NCBI RefSeq assembly: GCF_039539485.1
Contig: NZ_BAABDF010000003.1
Coordinates: 493,665 to 557,664, forward strand
Direction of reading: 5' to 3'
Source of the DNA: Celeribacter arenosi
GTDB taxonomy: Bacteria; Pseudomonadota; Alphaproteobacteria; Rhodobacterales; Rhodobacteraceae
Length of the DNA: 64,000 nucleotides
The position numbers and the translations under genes are program-made. This document shows, in pieces, positions 1 through 8,500 of this stretch (position 1 is its first letter; each line of letters opens with the position of its first letter). The notes under the pieces are model-generated. The model worked only from the letters and a program-made list of their open reading frames with translations, had not been told where the DNA came from and did no database searches.

Positions 1-1013
1 GGGCGGGGGCATTTGGCCTCTCATGTGCCTATGAGGCGCTGCGCCGTGGCGCGAGCGTGCGGGTGATTGATCCCCACGGTGTGGGCGCGGGGTCTTCGGG
101 CGGGGTTGTGGGCGCGCTCGCGCCGCATACGCCGGAGCGGTGGAACCCGAAAAAAGAGTTCCAGTTCCAGAGCCTGATCGCGTCGCGGAGGTTTTGGCCG
201 TCGGTCAAGGAAACGGGCGGGGTGTCATCGGGCTACGGGCGCACGGGGCGCGTTCAGGCGGTGATGGATGCGCGCCAGTTGACCCTTGCGCGTGAACGCG
301 AAATTCAGGCGCAGGAGTTGTGGCGTGGCGAGGCGGTGTGGCAGGTCGTGGATCGCGCGCATGTCGGGGATTGGGCGCCGGATAGCCCGACGGGATTCTG
401 GATATTTGACGATCTCTCGGCGCGTCTGCATCCCGCGCAGGCCTGTGCGGCGCTCGCGGCGGCGGTGCGGGTTCTGGGCGGTGAGATCCTGCGCGAAGGT
501 GAGACCTCGGGCGCTGTGATCCATGCGAGCGGATGGCAGGGGTTGCAGGAGTTGAACGCGGCCTTCGGGCGCGCGGTCGGGGGCGGGGTAAAAGGGCAGG
601 CGGTGTTGTTAGATTTCGACGCGCGCGATGCGCCGCAGGTCTACGCGCAGCAGTTGCACATTATTCCGCACGCCGATGGCACCACGGCGATTGGATCAAC
701 GTCGGAGCGTGAATTCGGCAGTTCAGATACGACGGATTATCAGGTCGAGGCGCTGATCGAGCGGGCCATGATCGCAATGCCGGTTCTCCACGGTGCGCGC
801 GAAATCCAGCGATGGGCAGGCGTGCGTCCGCGTGCCAAAAGCCGCGCGCCGATGGTTGGCCCATGGCCCGAGCGCGCGGGGCATTTTATTGCCAATGGCG
901 GGTTCAAGATCGGCTTTGGCATGGCGCCGAAAGTCGCGCAGGTTCTGGTCGATCTGATCCTCGAGGGGCGCGATGCGATCCCCGAGGATTTCCGTGTCGA
1001 AGCGTCTCTTTAG
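1..1013 (+). CDS. FAD-dependent oxidoreductase of the DAO family (5' truncated)
   Basis: The reading frame is already open at base 3, so the start lies before the window. The first visible residues (AGAFG, then a run ending SVRVID at about residue 24) are the tail of an N-terminal Rossmann dinucleotide-binding motif. The C-terminal part has the DAO-family pattern: a VRPRAKSRAPMVGP stretch followed by NGGFKIGFGMAP, which in this family lines the FAD and substrate site. Such enzymes oxidise amino acids or other amines with FAD; the substrate cannot be told. It converges on cobO with a 9-base gap. A ThiO-like glycine oxidase is an alternative within the same family. Confidence 0.8.
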   Translation, partial: AGAFGLSCAYEALRRGASVRVIDPHGVGAGSSGGVVGALAPHTPERWNPKKEFQFQSLIASRRFWPSVKETGGVSSGYGRTGRVQAVMDARQLTLAREREIQAQELWRGEAVWQVVDRAHVGDWAPDSPTGFWIFDDLSARLHPAQACAALAAAVRVLGGEILREGETSGAVIHASGWQGLQELNAAFGRAVGGGVKGQAVLLDFDARDAPQVYAQQLHIIPHADGTTAIGSTSEREFGSSDTTDYQVEALIERAMIAMPVLHGAREIQRWAGVRPRAKSRAPMVGPWPERAGHFIANGGFKIGFGMAPKVAQVLVDLILEGRDAIPEDFRVEASL

Positions 1014-1022
1014 GCGCGAATT

Positions 1023-1649
1023 CTAGAATTCGACGCCTTTCTGGGCCTTCACGCCCGAGCGGAAGGGGTGTTTGACCAGCTCCATCTCGGTGACCAGATC
1101 GGCGATGTCGATCAGCTCTTCCTTGGCGTTGCGACCGGTGAGAACGACATGGGTGGTGTCGGGTTTTTCGTCGCGCAGGAAAGCCACCACGTCATTCACG
1201 TCGATGTAGTCATAGCGCAGTGCGATGTTGATTTCGTCGAGCAGCACCATGCGGTTTTCGGGGTTACGGATCAGCTCCTTGGCCTTTTCCCATGCGGCGG
1301 CGGCCATTTCCACGTCGCGCGCGCGGTCTTGGGTCTCCCACGTAAAGCCCTCGCCCATGGTGTAGAATTCGCAGATGTCGGCGAATTTCGCGTTGATCAG
1401 ATCGCGTTCGCCGCAATCCATGCCGCCTTTGATGAACTGCACCACGGCGGATTTCATGTCATGCGCGATACAGCGGAAAATCATTCCGAAGGCGGCGGAG
1501 GATTTGCCTTTTCCTTTGCCGGTATGGACGATGATCAGGCCCTTTTCATCGGTCTTGGTCGCCATGATTTTATCGCGTGCGACTTTCTTTTTCGCCATTT
1601 TGGCGGCGTGGCGGGCGTCGTCTTCGGTCTTTGGAGGGGTCTCTGACAT
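1023..1649 (-). CDS. cobO: Cob(I)yrinic acid a,c-diamide adenosyltransferase (CobO/BtuR type)
   Basis: A 208-residue protein with a glycine/lysine-rich P-loop (TGKGKGKSS, about residues 43-51), the signature of the CobA/CobO/BtuR adenosyltransferases. It transfers the 5'-deoxyadenosyl group of ATP to the reduced cobalt of the corrinoid. Further family stretches are VVQFIKGG, YTMGEGFTW and VLLDEINIALRY (Walker B-like). The length matches the family. It lies 12 bases downstream of lrgB on the same strand, so it may be cotranscribed with lrgAB rather than with the other cob genes. A second, unrelated adenosyltransferase (PduO type) sits at 58.9-59.5 kb. Confidence 0.95.
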   Translation of the reverse strand: MSETPPKTEDDARHAAKMAKKKVARDKIMATKTDEKGLIIVHTGKGKGKSSAAFGMIFRCIAHDMKSAVVQFIKGGMDCGERDLINAKFADICEFYTMGEGFTWETQDRARDVEMAAAAWEKAKELIRNPENRMVLLDEINIALRYDYIDVNDVVAFLRDEKPDTTHVVLTGRNAKEELIDIADLVTEMELVKHPFRSGVKAQKGVEF

Positions 1650-1661
1650 GATTGAAAACCT

Positions 1662-2378
1662 TTAGAAAAAGAGTTGCACGAAGAGGGGCGCGAAGAGCGC
1701 CGTAGCGATTGCGTTCATGACCATGCCGACGGCGGCAAAAGCGCCCGCGGTGCCATGGACCTGAAACGCGCGGGCGGTGCCGATGCCGTGGGCGGCCACG
1801 CCGGTGGCAAAGCCGCGTCCACGGTAGTCACGGATGCGCAGCGCGTTGTTGAGCGGTGTGGTCACCACCGCCCCCACCACGCCGGTGACGAGGACGAGCG
1901 CCACGGTGAGTGTGGGCAGGCCGCCTATGGCCTCCGAGACGCCCAAGGCAACCGGAGAGGTCGCCGATTTGGGCACCAGCGACAAGAGCAGGGCCTCGTC
2001 GAGCCCCATCGCCGCGCCGATTGCGACGGCTGATCCCATCGCCACGAGGGAGCCCACAACCAGAGCCGCGAGTAGGGGCATGGCCGCCGATTTCACCAGC
2101 GCCCAGTTGCGCCACAATGGCACGGCGAGCGCGACGGTTGCCGGTCCGAGCATGAAGTGGATGAACTGCGCGCCCTCGAAATAGGTCGCATAGGAGGTGT
2201 CGGTGGTTTGGAGCAGGATCGACAGCAGGACCATCGAGATCAGCACCGGATTGACGTAGGGCTTGGCGCCCGAAAGCCGGAAGCAGGCGTCACCGATCAG
2301 ATAGGCGATCAGGGTGGCGGTGAGCCACAGGAGTTGGCCTTCGGCGAGGTAGCTCCAGATGCGCAGGATGTCGGTCAT
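1662..2378 (-). CDS. lrgB: LrgB/CidB-family membrane protein
   Basis: A 238-residue multi-spanning membrane protein with the LrgB stretches AYLIGDACFRLSG, VPKSATSPVALGVSEAIGG and AAHGIGTARAF. LrgAB/CidAB systems were described as holin/antiholin-like regulators of autolysis and have since been linked to pyruvate or glycolate export. The chosen start, reading MTDILRIW, overlaps the lrgA stop by four bases (ATGA), which fixes it; the frame stays open upstream only because it runs through lrgA. lrgA, lrgB and probably cobO form one minus-strand unit. Confidence 0.88.
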   Translation of the reverse strand: MTDILRIWSYLAEGQLLWLTATLIAYLIGDACFRLSGAKPYVNPVLISMVLLSILLQTTDTSYATYFEGAQFIHFMLGPATVALAVPLWRNWALVKSAAMPLLAALVVGSLVAMGSAVAIGAAMGLDEALLLSLVPKSATSPVALGVSEAIGGLPTLTVALVLVTGVVGAVVTTPLNNALRIRDYRGRGFATGVAAHGIGTARAFQVHGTAGAFAAVGMVMNAIATALFAPLFVQLFF

Positions 2379-2743
2379 TGCGGCGTCTCGTCGGGGATGC
2401 CGTGCAGGCGGGCGACGAATTTGAAGGTCAGCGACCCCGCCGCGATGGCCAGAATGGTCGATCCGATGATGGCCGCGATCAGGCCGGGGCCGATGTCGCC
2501 GAATTGGTCGAGGTATTGCACCACACCCACGCCCGCAGGCACGAAGAGCAGGGACAGGACCGAGAGCACGGCGGTCGCGGTTTTTTCGATCCGGTGTCCG
2601 AGTTTGGGCCATGCAATCAGGGTGGCGGCCAATAGGATCATGCCGATCACCGGACCGGGAAGGGGCAGGCCTGCGCTGCGCGCGATGACCTCACCCGCGA
2701 GTTGGTATCCCAAGAACAGTCCCAGATGGAGGATCATGTGCAT
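2375..2743 (-). CDS. lrgA: LrgA/CidA-family membrane protein
   Basis: A 122-residue hydrophobic protein with about four membrane segments and the CidA/LrgA pattern: GYQLAGEVIARSAGLPLPGPVIGM near the N-terminus, LFVPAGVGVV in the middle. It pairs with LrgB, which overlaps its stop codon by four bases. It is the first gene of the minus-strand unit lrgA-lrgB-(cobO); a terminator for the upstream membrane gene lies just before it, so it should have its own promoter in the 60-odd bases between. The physiological role (murein hydrolase control or small-acid export) cannot be decided from sequence. Confidence 0.85.
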   Translation of the reverse strand: MHMILHLGLFLGYQLAGEVIARSAGLPLPGPVIGMILLAATLIAWPKLGHRIEKTATAVLSVLSLLFVPAGVGVVQYLDQFGDIGPGLIAAIIGSTILAIAAGSLTFKFVARLHGIPDETPQ

Positions 2744-2805
2744 TCCCTAGCCTCGCCAGAACCCTGTCTAGCGCGCGTGTCGAGCAATGCAAATGCGCGG
2801 GCTTG

Positions 2806-2835
2806 AAAAAAGGGCGCACCCCGTGAGGTGCGCCC
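2806..2835 (-). terminator. Rho-independent terminator of the ten-helix membrane gene
   Basis: A perfect 9-bp stem (GGGCGCACC / GGTGCGCCC) with a six-base loop is followed, on the minus strand, by six T. It sits 27 bases after the stop of the membrane gene at 2862-4067 and insulates it from lrgA. Confidence 0.9.
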
Positions 2836-2861
2836 GACGTTTCCGCCCGAGCAGGAAGGGG

Positions 2862-4067
2862 CTATTCGGCGGGAACCGCCGTGGGGTGGCGGGGCGTGAA
2901 ATGTTGCCCGTTGAGGCGCAGGACCAAGGCGACCATGGCCAGTTGGAAGGCAATCGCGAGGATCGTCACGGCCCAGTAGGTGGTGGAGAATTTTTCGATC
3001 ACGCCGGCCGCGACGAGACCTTTGTTCACGAAGAACTGCAACAGCACGGAGAGCGCCACGCCGGGGCAAACCAGAGCATAGGAGCCGGGCGATGTTTTGG
3101 AGCCGAGCACGAAGTCTTTGAAATAGCCCTGCCGTTTAAGGACCGTGAGGCCGAGGCCGAGGAACACAAATTGGATCGACACCATTTGCGCGAGGAACAT
3201 CAGCGTGTCTGCGGCGGCGTTATGGCCTGCGAAGGTGGTTTCGAGCCCGTGGTCCTGACGCATCCACATGATCGACAGGATGGTGACCAGCGGGATGATG
3301 ATCATCAATGTCGGACCGGCCTCTTCGGCGGTGCCGTAGTGGAGCATGGAGTTGAACGCGGTCACGATGGCCAGCAGCGCGTAGATCAGCGCCGCCGTGC
3401 CGAGCAGGGTGGAACCCACGAGCGAGACACCCACGATCCACGGCGTATGCGACATGGCGGCGGGGGCGGCAAAGCCGACGGCCGACATTGCCAGCGCGAA
3501 GGAGGGCAGGAGTTGGGCAAAGGAGTTATGCGCGGTCACATCGAAGACGCCGCCCTTGGAGAGCACGCGGCCGAGGAAGTCGGCAATCGTGCCCAGAGCG
3601 ATATAGGCGATCACCGCAAAGGCGATCATGGCGAAGGGGAAGAGGTATTCCACAATGCTCCAAAGGCCCGGCACAAAGACGAGGCCAGCAATGAACAGCG
3701 CGTTCACCGACATGGCGAGCGCGAGCGGCATGGCAAGCAGCGTGGTTTCCGCGTTGGAGGCGCGCAGTTTTCTATAGCGGTCGGTTTTCTTGAAGGCGGT
3801 GTATTGGGTCAGGTTCCACAGCAGCGATTTGATGTTGAGGAACACAAACAGGGCGATACCGGCCATGGCGACCACGATTGCGCCCTGAAGCGGCAGTGAC
3901 GCGGTGGGCCATGCGGCGGCGATATCTTCGAAGATCGGCACAGGGCGTCCGGGATGGGGCACCCAGAACATGAGGTACATAAAGAACGTCACAGCCAGGC
4001 CACCGGACCCGACAGAGGCGAGGAAATAGAGCGGAACGTAGGATTCGCTCGCAGGTGTAGGTTTCAT
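2862..4067 (-). CDS. Ten-helix integral membrane protein with a single cysteine (possibly TsoY-like)
   Basis: A 401-residue protein with about ten hydrophobic segments (roughly residues 10-37, 59-78, 108-134, 135-160, 182-206, 210-238, 251-270, 287-311, 330-352, 365-387) and a His/Pro-rich tail. It has exactly one cysteine, C334, in the motif VCPGVA at the start of segment nine. I weakly recall the TsoY (seleno)protein family, in which a cysteine can be replaced by selenocysteine, as the closest match; a TDT/SLAC1-type anion channel is the alternative. Its promoter carries an FNR-type box and an ATTC-N8-GAAT dyad, and it has its own terminator, so it is a monocistronic regulated gene. Function unknown; a role in reactive-sulfur or low-oxygen physiology is inferred from the promoter only. 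Confidence 0.6.
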   Translation of the reverse strand: MKPTPASESYVPLYFLASVGSGGLAVTFFMYLMFWVPHPGRPVPIFEDIAAAWPTASLPLQGAIVVAMAGIALFVFLNIKSLLWNLTQYTAFKKTDRYRKLRASNAETTLLAMPLALAMSVNALFIAGLVFVPGLWSIVEYLFPFAMIAFAVIAYIALGTIADFLGRVLSKGGVFDVTAHNSFAQLLPSFALAMSAVGFAAPAAMSHTPWIVGVSLVGSTLLGTAALIYALLAIVTAFNSMLHYGTAEEAGPTLMIIIPLVTILSIMWMRQDHGLETTFAGHNAAADTLMFLAQMVSIQFVFLGLGLTVLKRQGYFKDFVLGSKTSPGSYALVCPGVALSVLLQFFVNKGLVAAGVIEKFSTTYWAVTILAIAFQLAMVALVLRLNGQHFTPRHPTAVPAE

Positions 4068-4084
4068 GAAAAGTCTCCCGAATT

Positions 4085-4106
4085 TATATTCATGTTTGTG
4101 AATATA
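4085..4106 (-). promoter_or_regulatory. SqrR/BigR-like operator over the -10 region
   Basis: A perfect inverted repeat, TATATTCA-N6-TGAATATA. Its core reads ATTC-N8-GAAT, the motif I know for SqrR/BigR (ArsR-family persulfide sensors). On the minus strand TATATT within it can serve as the -10 hexamer of the membrane gene starting at 4067. No sqrR/bigR gene is in the window. Confidence 0.65.
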
Positions 4107-4126
4107 ATCCGGATTCGGGTCGCGCT

Positions 4127-4140
4127 TTGATCGAGGTCAA
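4127..4140 (-). promoter_or_regulatory. FNR/FnrL-type box
   Basis: On the minus strand the site reads TTGAC-CTCG-ATCAA, one base from the FNR consensus TTGAT-N4-ATCAA. Its centre lies about 41 bases before a transcription start predicted from the TATATT at 4101-4106, the spacing of a class II FNR-activated promoter. It would make the membrane gene inducible at low oxygen. Confidence 0.6.
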
Positions 4141-4297
4141 AAGCTCCTTGAGGAAAAATTGCTGGCCGCGAAGACCAATTTGCGCGATGAGCACCCGTTA
4201 AAGGCGAGCCTGTCTTTACAGCCAACTAATCAAGCGGGGCCACATGCACTAGTGTCGGGCCAAGGACCCCGAAAAAACTGCGGTATTTGAAAAGACT

Positions 4298-5128
4298 ATG
4301 AGACTTTCACGCCTAACGATCTATCCCGTCAAAAGTGTCCACGGAAACGACCTCGCCGCGTCGAAAACGGATCGGTTCGGGTTAGAGTCCGATCGGCGCT
4401 GGGCGGTTGTCTATCCGTCGGGCAGGGTTGCGACGCGCCGTGAGTTGCCACGTCTCGCGCTTTTGTCCGCCGTGCCCACCCAAGACGGGATTTCCCTGTC
4501 CTATGAGGGCACGCGCATCGAAGTGCCCTTTCCCACCGGCGCGCAGGGGTCTGTGAAAATTTTCAACTGGACCGTCGAAGGTGTCGAGGATGCGGGCAAT
4601 TATGCGTCGCATTTTCTGTCCTCCGCGCTCGAAGTTGGCACGCGTCTGGTCTATTTTCCCGAAACCGGCGTCAACGAAGTCGATCCGACTTTCGCACCGA
4701 AGGGCCATTTGACCAGCTTCTCGGACGGGTTTCCGATCCTGCTCATCACCAAACCATCGATTGATGAACTGAGCGCCGAGGTCGGTGAAAAAGTCGACAT
4801 GCGCCGGTTTCGATCCAACATTGTGGTTGATGGCGATTTTGAACCCTGGGCCGAGGATACGTGGCGCGTGATCCGCATCGGGTCCACGGTTTTGCGGGTT
4901 GTGAAGTCATGCGAACGCTGTGTGGTGACGACGCAGGACCCGATGACCGGCGAGATCGAGAACCCGCGCGAACCCTTGGCGTCTCTGGGGCGCGTCCATC
5001 GTGCCTTTAACGGGAAGATCATTTTTGGGCAGAACCTGATTGTCGAAGAAGAGGGCAATATGGTTTTGGGCGATGAGGTCGAGGTGCTGGAAACCGGCCC
5101 CTCCAACCTGCTTGATCCAAAGCGCTGA
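4298..5128 (+). CDS. MOSC-domain protein (YcbX-like)
   Basis: A 276-residue protein with an N-terminal MOSC beta-barrel domain (opening LTIYPVKS, then LESDRRW) and a C-terminal MOSC domain. MOSC proteins bind molybdenum cofactor and handle sulfur or nitrogen compounds; YcbX and mARC homologues reduce N-hydroxylated substrates. The conserved cysteine expected to ligate molybdenum is in the stretch KSCERCVVTT (about residues 204-213). A start at ATG 4298 gives the usual N-terminus. It stands alone, divergent from the membrane gene, and is followed by a lipoprotein gene with its own regulatory site. Confidence 0.85.
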   Translation: MRLSRLTIYPVKSVHGNDLAASKTDRFGLESDRRWAVVYPSGRVATRRELPRLALLSAVPTQDGISLSYEGTRIEVPFPTGAQGSVKIFNWTVEGVEDAGNYASHFLSSALEVGTRLVYFPETGVNEVDPTFAPKGHLTSFSDGFPILLITKPSIDELSAEVGEKVDMRRFRSNIVVDGDFEPWAEDTWRVIRIGSTVLRVVKSCERCVVTTQDPMTGEIENPREPLASLGRVHRAFNGKIIFGQNLIVEEEGNMVLGDEVEVLETGPSNLLDPKR

Positions 5129-5135
5129 GCGCGGT

Positions 5136-5151
5136 TTAAGCATCCGTTAAC
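5136..5151 (+). promoter_or_regulatory. Full CtrA-type box
   Basis: The sequence TTAA-N7-TTAAC matches the CtrA consensus of alphaproteobacteria with exact 7-base spacing. It ends 24 bases before the ATG of the lipoprotein gene at 5175, so it may regulate that gene; because it is so close to the start, repression or a very short leader would have to be assumed. Confidence 0.45.
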
Positions 5152-5174
5152 CATGGTGGGGGCAAGGTTCGGGC

Positions 5175-5519
5175 ATGACCTTTCGCATGCTCGCCCTCCT
5201 GCTCGTCGCCGCTCTATCCGCCTGTGTCGCCTCCAGTCCGGCGATGGAGTTGGGGCGGGCCAAGTTCATTCCTGTGGAGGTCGGCGCGAACAGGTATCGC
5301 GTCTACACATCGACGGCCTCGGCCTGCGTCGAGGTCCATCGCGTGAACATGGTTTTCCCGCCGCCCTCGCGTGTCGCCATCCTTGCCGAAATGGAAACCG
5401 CCGCGACGCGCGCCACCGGATGCACGTTGAAACCCGGTAGCATTGTCGGGGATCAGGCGATCGGAAAGGCGCGGATGTCCTGCCCTGCGCCTGCACCAAC
5501 CGGCGGGTCCTGCCGCTAG
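5175..5519 (+). CDS. Small hypothetical lipoprotein
   Basis: A 114-residue protein with a signal peptide ending in a lipobox (LSAC, cysteine about residue 16), so it is probably lipid-anchored in the envelope. The mature part has several further cysteines and a proline-rich C-terminus; I recognise no family. An AAGG ribosome-binding site lies seven bases before the ATG. It is tail-to-tail with cobN, the two stop codons overlapping, and is preceded by a CtrA-like site. Confidence 0.65.
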   Translation: MTFRMLALLLVAALSACVASSPAMELGRAKFIPVEVGANRYRVYTSTASACVEVHRVNMVFPPPSRVAILAEMETAATRATGCTLKPGSIVGDQAIGKARMSCPAPAPTGGSCR

Positions 5520-8500
5520 GCGTTGCCGAGGCGCTCCAACATCGCGCGCGCCGAATTTGAACGGGGCCGCCACAGACCGCGCTCCACGGCCTCTGCGAGG
5601 CGTTGTGCGATTTCGGCAAGCGCGGGGGCGTTGTTATTGGCGATAAACTCGCGCGTATCGTCGTCCTCGATGAATGCCGCATAGACCAGATCGAAATGGT
5701 GATCCTTCACCGCATGGGTCGTGGCGGAAAACGCAAACAGGTAATCGACGGTCGCGGCGATTTCAAAGGCGCCTTTGTAGCCGTGCCGTTTGACACCTTC
5801 GATCCATTTCGGGTTCACAACGCGCGAGCGCACCACGCGACCGATCTCTTCGTCGAGCGTGCGGATCACGGGGCGTTCGGGTCGCGAGTGGTCGTTGTGG
5901 TAGACGGGTCGATCACGACCTTGGAGTTTTGCGACCGCGGCGGCTGCACCGCCTTCGAATTGATAATAGTCGTCGGAATCGAGCAGGTCGTGTTCGCGGT
6001 TATCCTGATTTTGTACGATGCCTTCGACCTGTGACAACCGCGCCTCCAGAGCCGCGCGATCGCGCACGCCCTCGCGCCCCGCGCCATAGGCATAGCCGCC
6101 CCATTCGAGGTAGGCCTCGCCCAATTCATCGCGCTGCTCCCAAAGTTTTTCGTCGATCATCGCCTGTAGCCCCGCGCCATAGGCCCCGGGTTTGGAGCCG
6201 AACACCCGCGCGGTGTTTTCGCCTGCGCGCGCACGGGCGGCGGCGGGGTTGATCGCGTCGGGTTCGTCGAGCGCCTGCACCGCGCGCGCCGCGCTATCGA
6301 CAAGGGCGATGAGTTGCGGAAAGGCGTCGCGAAAGAAACCGGACACGCGCAGGGTCACATCCACGCGCGGACGGTCGAGCACGCTGGCGGGCATGATTTC
6401 AAATCCGGTCACACGGCGCGACATCGCATCCCATGTCGGTTTGACCCCCATCAGCGCCAGAGCCTGCGCGATGTCATCGCCGCCCGTGCGCATGTTGGCG
6501 GTGCCCCATGCGGTGACGAGCAGTGCGCGCGGCCAGTCGCCATGGTCCTGAAGGTGGCGTTCGATCAGCAGGTTGGCGGATTTCCAGCCGAGCTTCCATG
6601 CGGTCTGGGTGGGCACGGCGCGCGCATCGACGGAGAAGAAATTGCGCCCTGTAGGCAGCACATCGAGCCGCCCGCGCGTCGGAGCACCCGAGGGGCCGGG
6701 TTGCACGAAGCGCCCCGCGAGGCCGGTGAGCAGCCCGTCGATTTCCGCCGGTCCACACTCGGCGATCATCGGCACGATGGTCTGCGCGAGATGGTCGAGC
6801 ACGACCTGCGATGCCGGTCCGGGGGCCGGTTCGCCGGTGTCGAGGAGGTGGGCCGCGTAGAGTTCGAGCCGTTCGACCGTGTCCCCCGCTGTGCGCCAAG
6901 TCCCAGAGTTCAGCGCGGCGAGCGGTTCGGGCCGTGGGCCGCCCCACGCCTGCGCCATGTCGCAGTCGAGCGGATCAAATCCGAGCGCGAAATCCGCCGC
7001 CAGAGCGCGCAGAAAGGAGGCATCCGCCCCCGCGCCATCGCCACGCGGCACACGCACGAGCGCAATCGCGAGATCGCGCGCGAGACGGCCGGTAGGGGCG
7101 GTGCCGAAAATATGCAACCCGTCGCGGATTTGCGCCTCTTTGAGTTCGCACAGATAGGCGTCGAGTTTGGCCAGATCGCCGTCCTCATCCGTTCCAGTCA
7201 TCCCGACATCGCGGTCAAGACCCGTGACGGACGTCAGCGACAGGATTTCGCGGCGCAGCGTTTCGATCCGGCGTGGATCGACGCCCGCGGCCTCGAAATA
7301 TTCGTCGACGAGCGCCTCGAGATCGCGCAGCGGCCCGTAGGTTTCCGCGCGTGTGAGCGGCGGGGTCAGATGGTCGATGATCACCGCCTGCGCGCGCCGT
7401 TTCGCCTGCGTGCCTTCGCCCGGATCATTGACGATGAAGGGGTAGAGGTGGGGCGTGGGGCCGAACACGACTTCGGGCAGGCAGGCCTCTGACAGGGACA
7501 CCGCTTTGCCCGGCAGCCATTCCATATTGCCGTGCTTGCCCATGTGAACCAGCGCATGGGCGCCAAAACCGTGGCGCAGCCAGAAGTAGAAGGCGAGATA
7601 GTTGTGCGGCGGGACGAGGTCGGGCGCGTGGTAGGTGTCGGTTGGATCGATGTTGTAGCCACGCGCGGGCTGGATGGCGACCACGGCATTGCCATAGCGC
7701 AGAATGGAGAGGGCAAAGGCACCCTCTGTGAAAAACGGATCGTCTTCGGGCGCGCCCCAGCGGTCTTCGATCTCTTGGCGCACGGTATGGGGCAGGGCGT
7801 CGTAGGCGGCGAGATAATCGGTTAGCGACAGGCGCTCACCCCCCTCACGCGCGGCGCGGTCGGTGAGCCAATTGGTCGGACCGGCGAGGATTTCGGTCAT
7901 GAGATCTGTCGCGTTTTGAGGCGCATTTTCGACCGCGTAGCCCACCTCTGCGAGGGCAATCAGCGTGCTCACAGTGGCCGCGGGCGTGTCTAGGCCGACG
8001 CCATTTGCGAGGCGGCCGTCTTTGTTGGGGTAGTTGGCGAGGATCAGGCCCACACGGCGATCATGGGCGTCCGTGCGCCGCAATCGGGCCCAGCGTTGCG
8101 TGAGGTCGGCGACGAAATCCACGCGGTTTCCATCGGCCTGATAGGTCGCGATCGGGCATTCGGTGGCCTCGTCAAAATAGGCCTCGCCTTTGAACGACAC
8201 CGCGCGGGTCAAAACGCGACCGTCGACCTCCGGCAGGGCCACGTTCATCGCGATGTCGCGCGCGGACAGGCCCACGGTCCCCTCGTCCCATGCCTCGCGC
8301 GACGAGGAGGCCAGAACCACCTGAAACACCGGCGCGCCATTAGCGAAGCGAGCGCTGAGGGGGTTGTCGCCTGCCTTTTGGGGCGTGCCGACCGCGAAGG
8401 AGGTGCAGTTCAGGATCACATCGGGGGGCGTTTGGGAAAACAGGTTCTCGAGTGTCGCGGCGGACAAGGCGTCCTTGAGCGAGGCCACGAAGACCGGCAG

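Noticed and set aside
2787..3899. 370-codon plus-strand frame opposite the ten-helix membrane gene
   Set aside because: Low-complexity His/Glu/Gly-rich sequence typical of an antisense strand; the minus strand encodes clear membrane helices.
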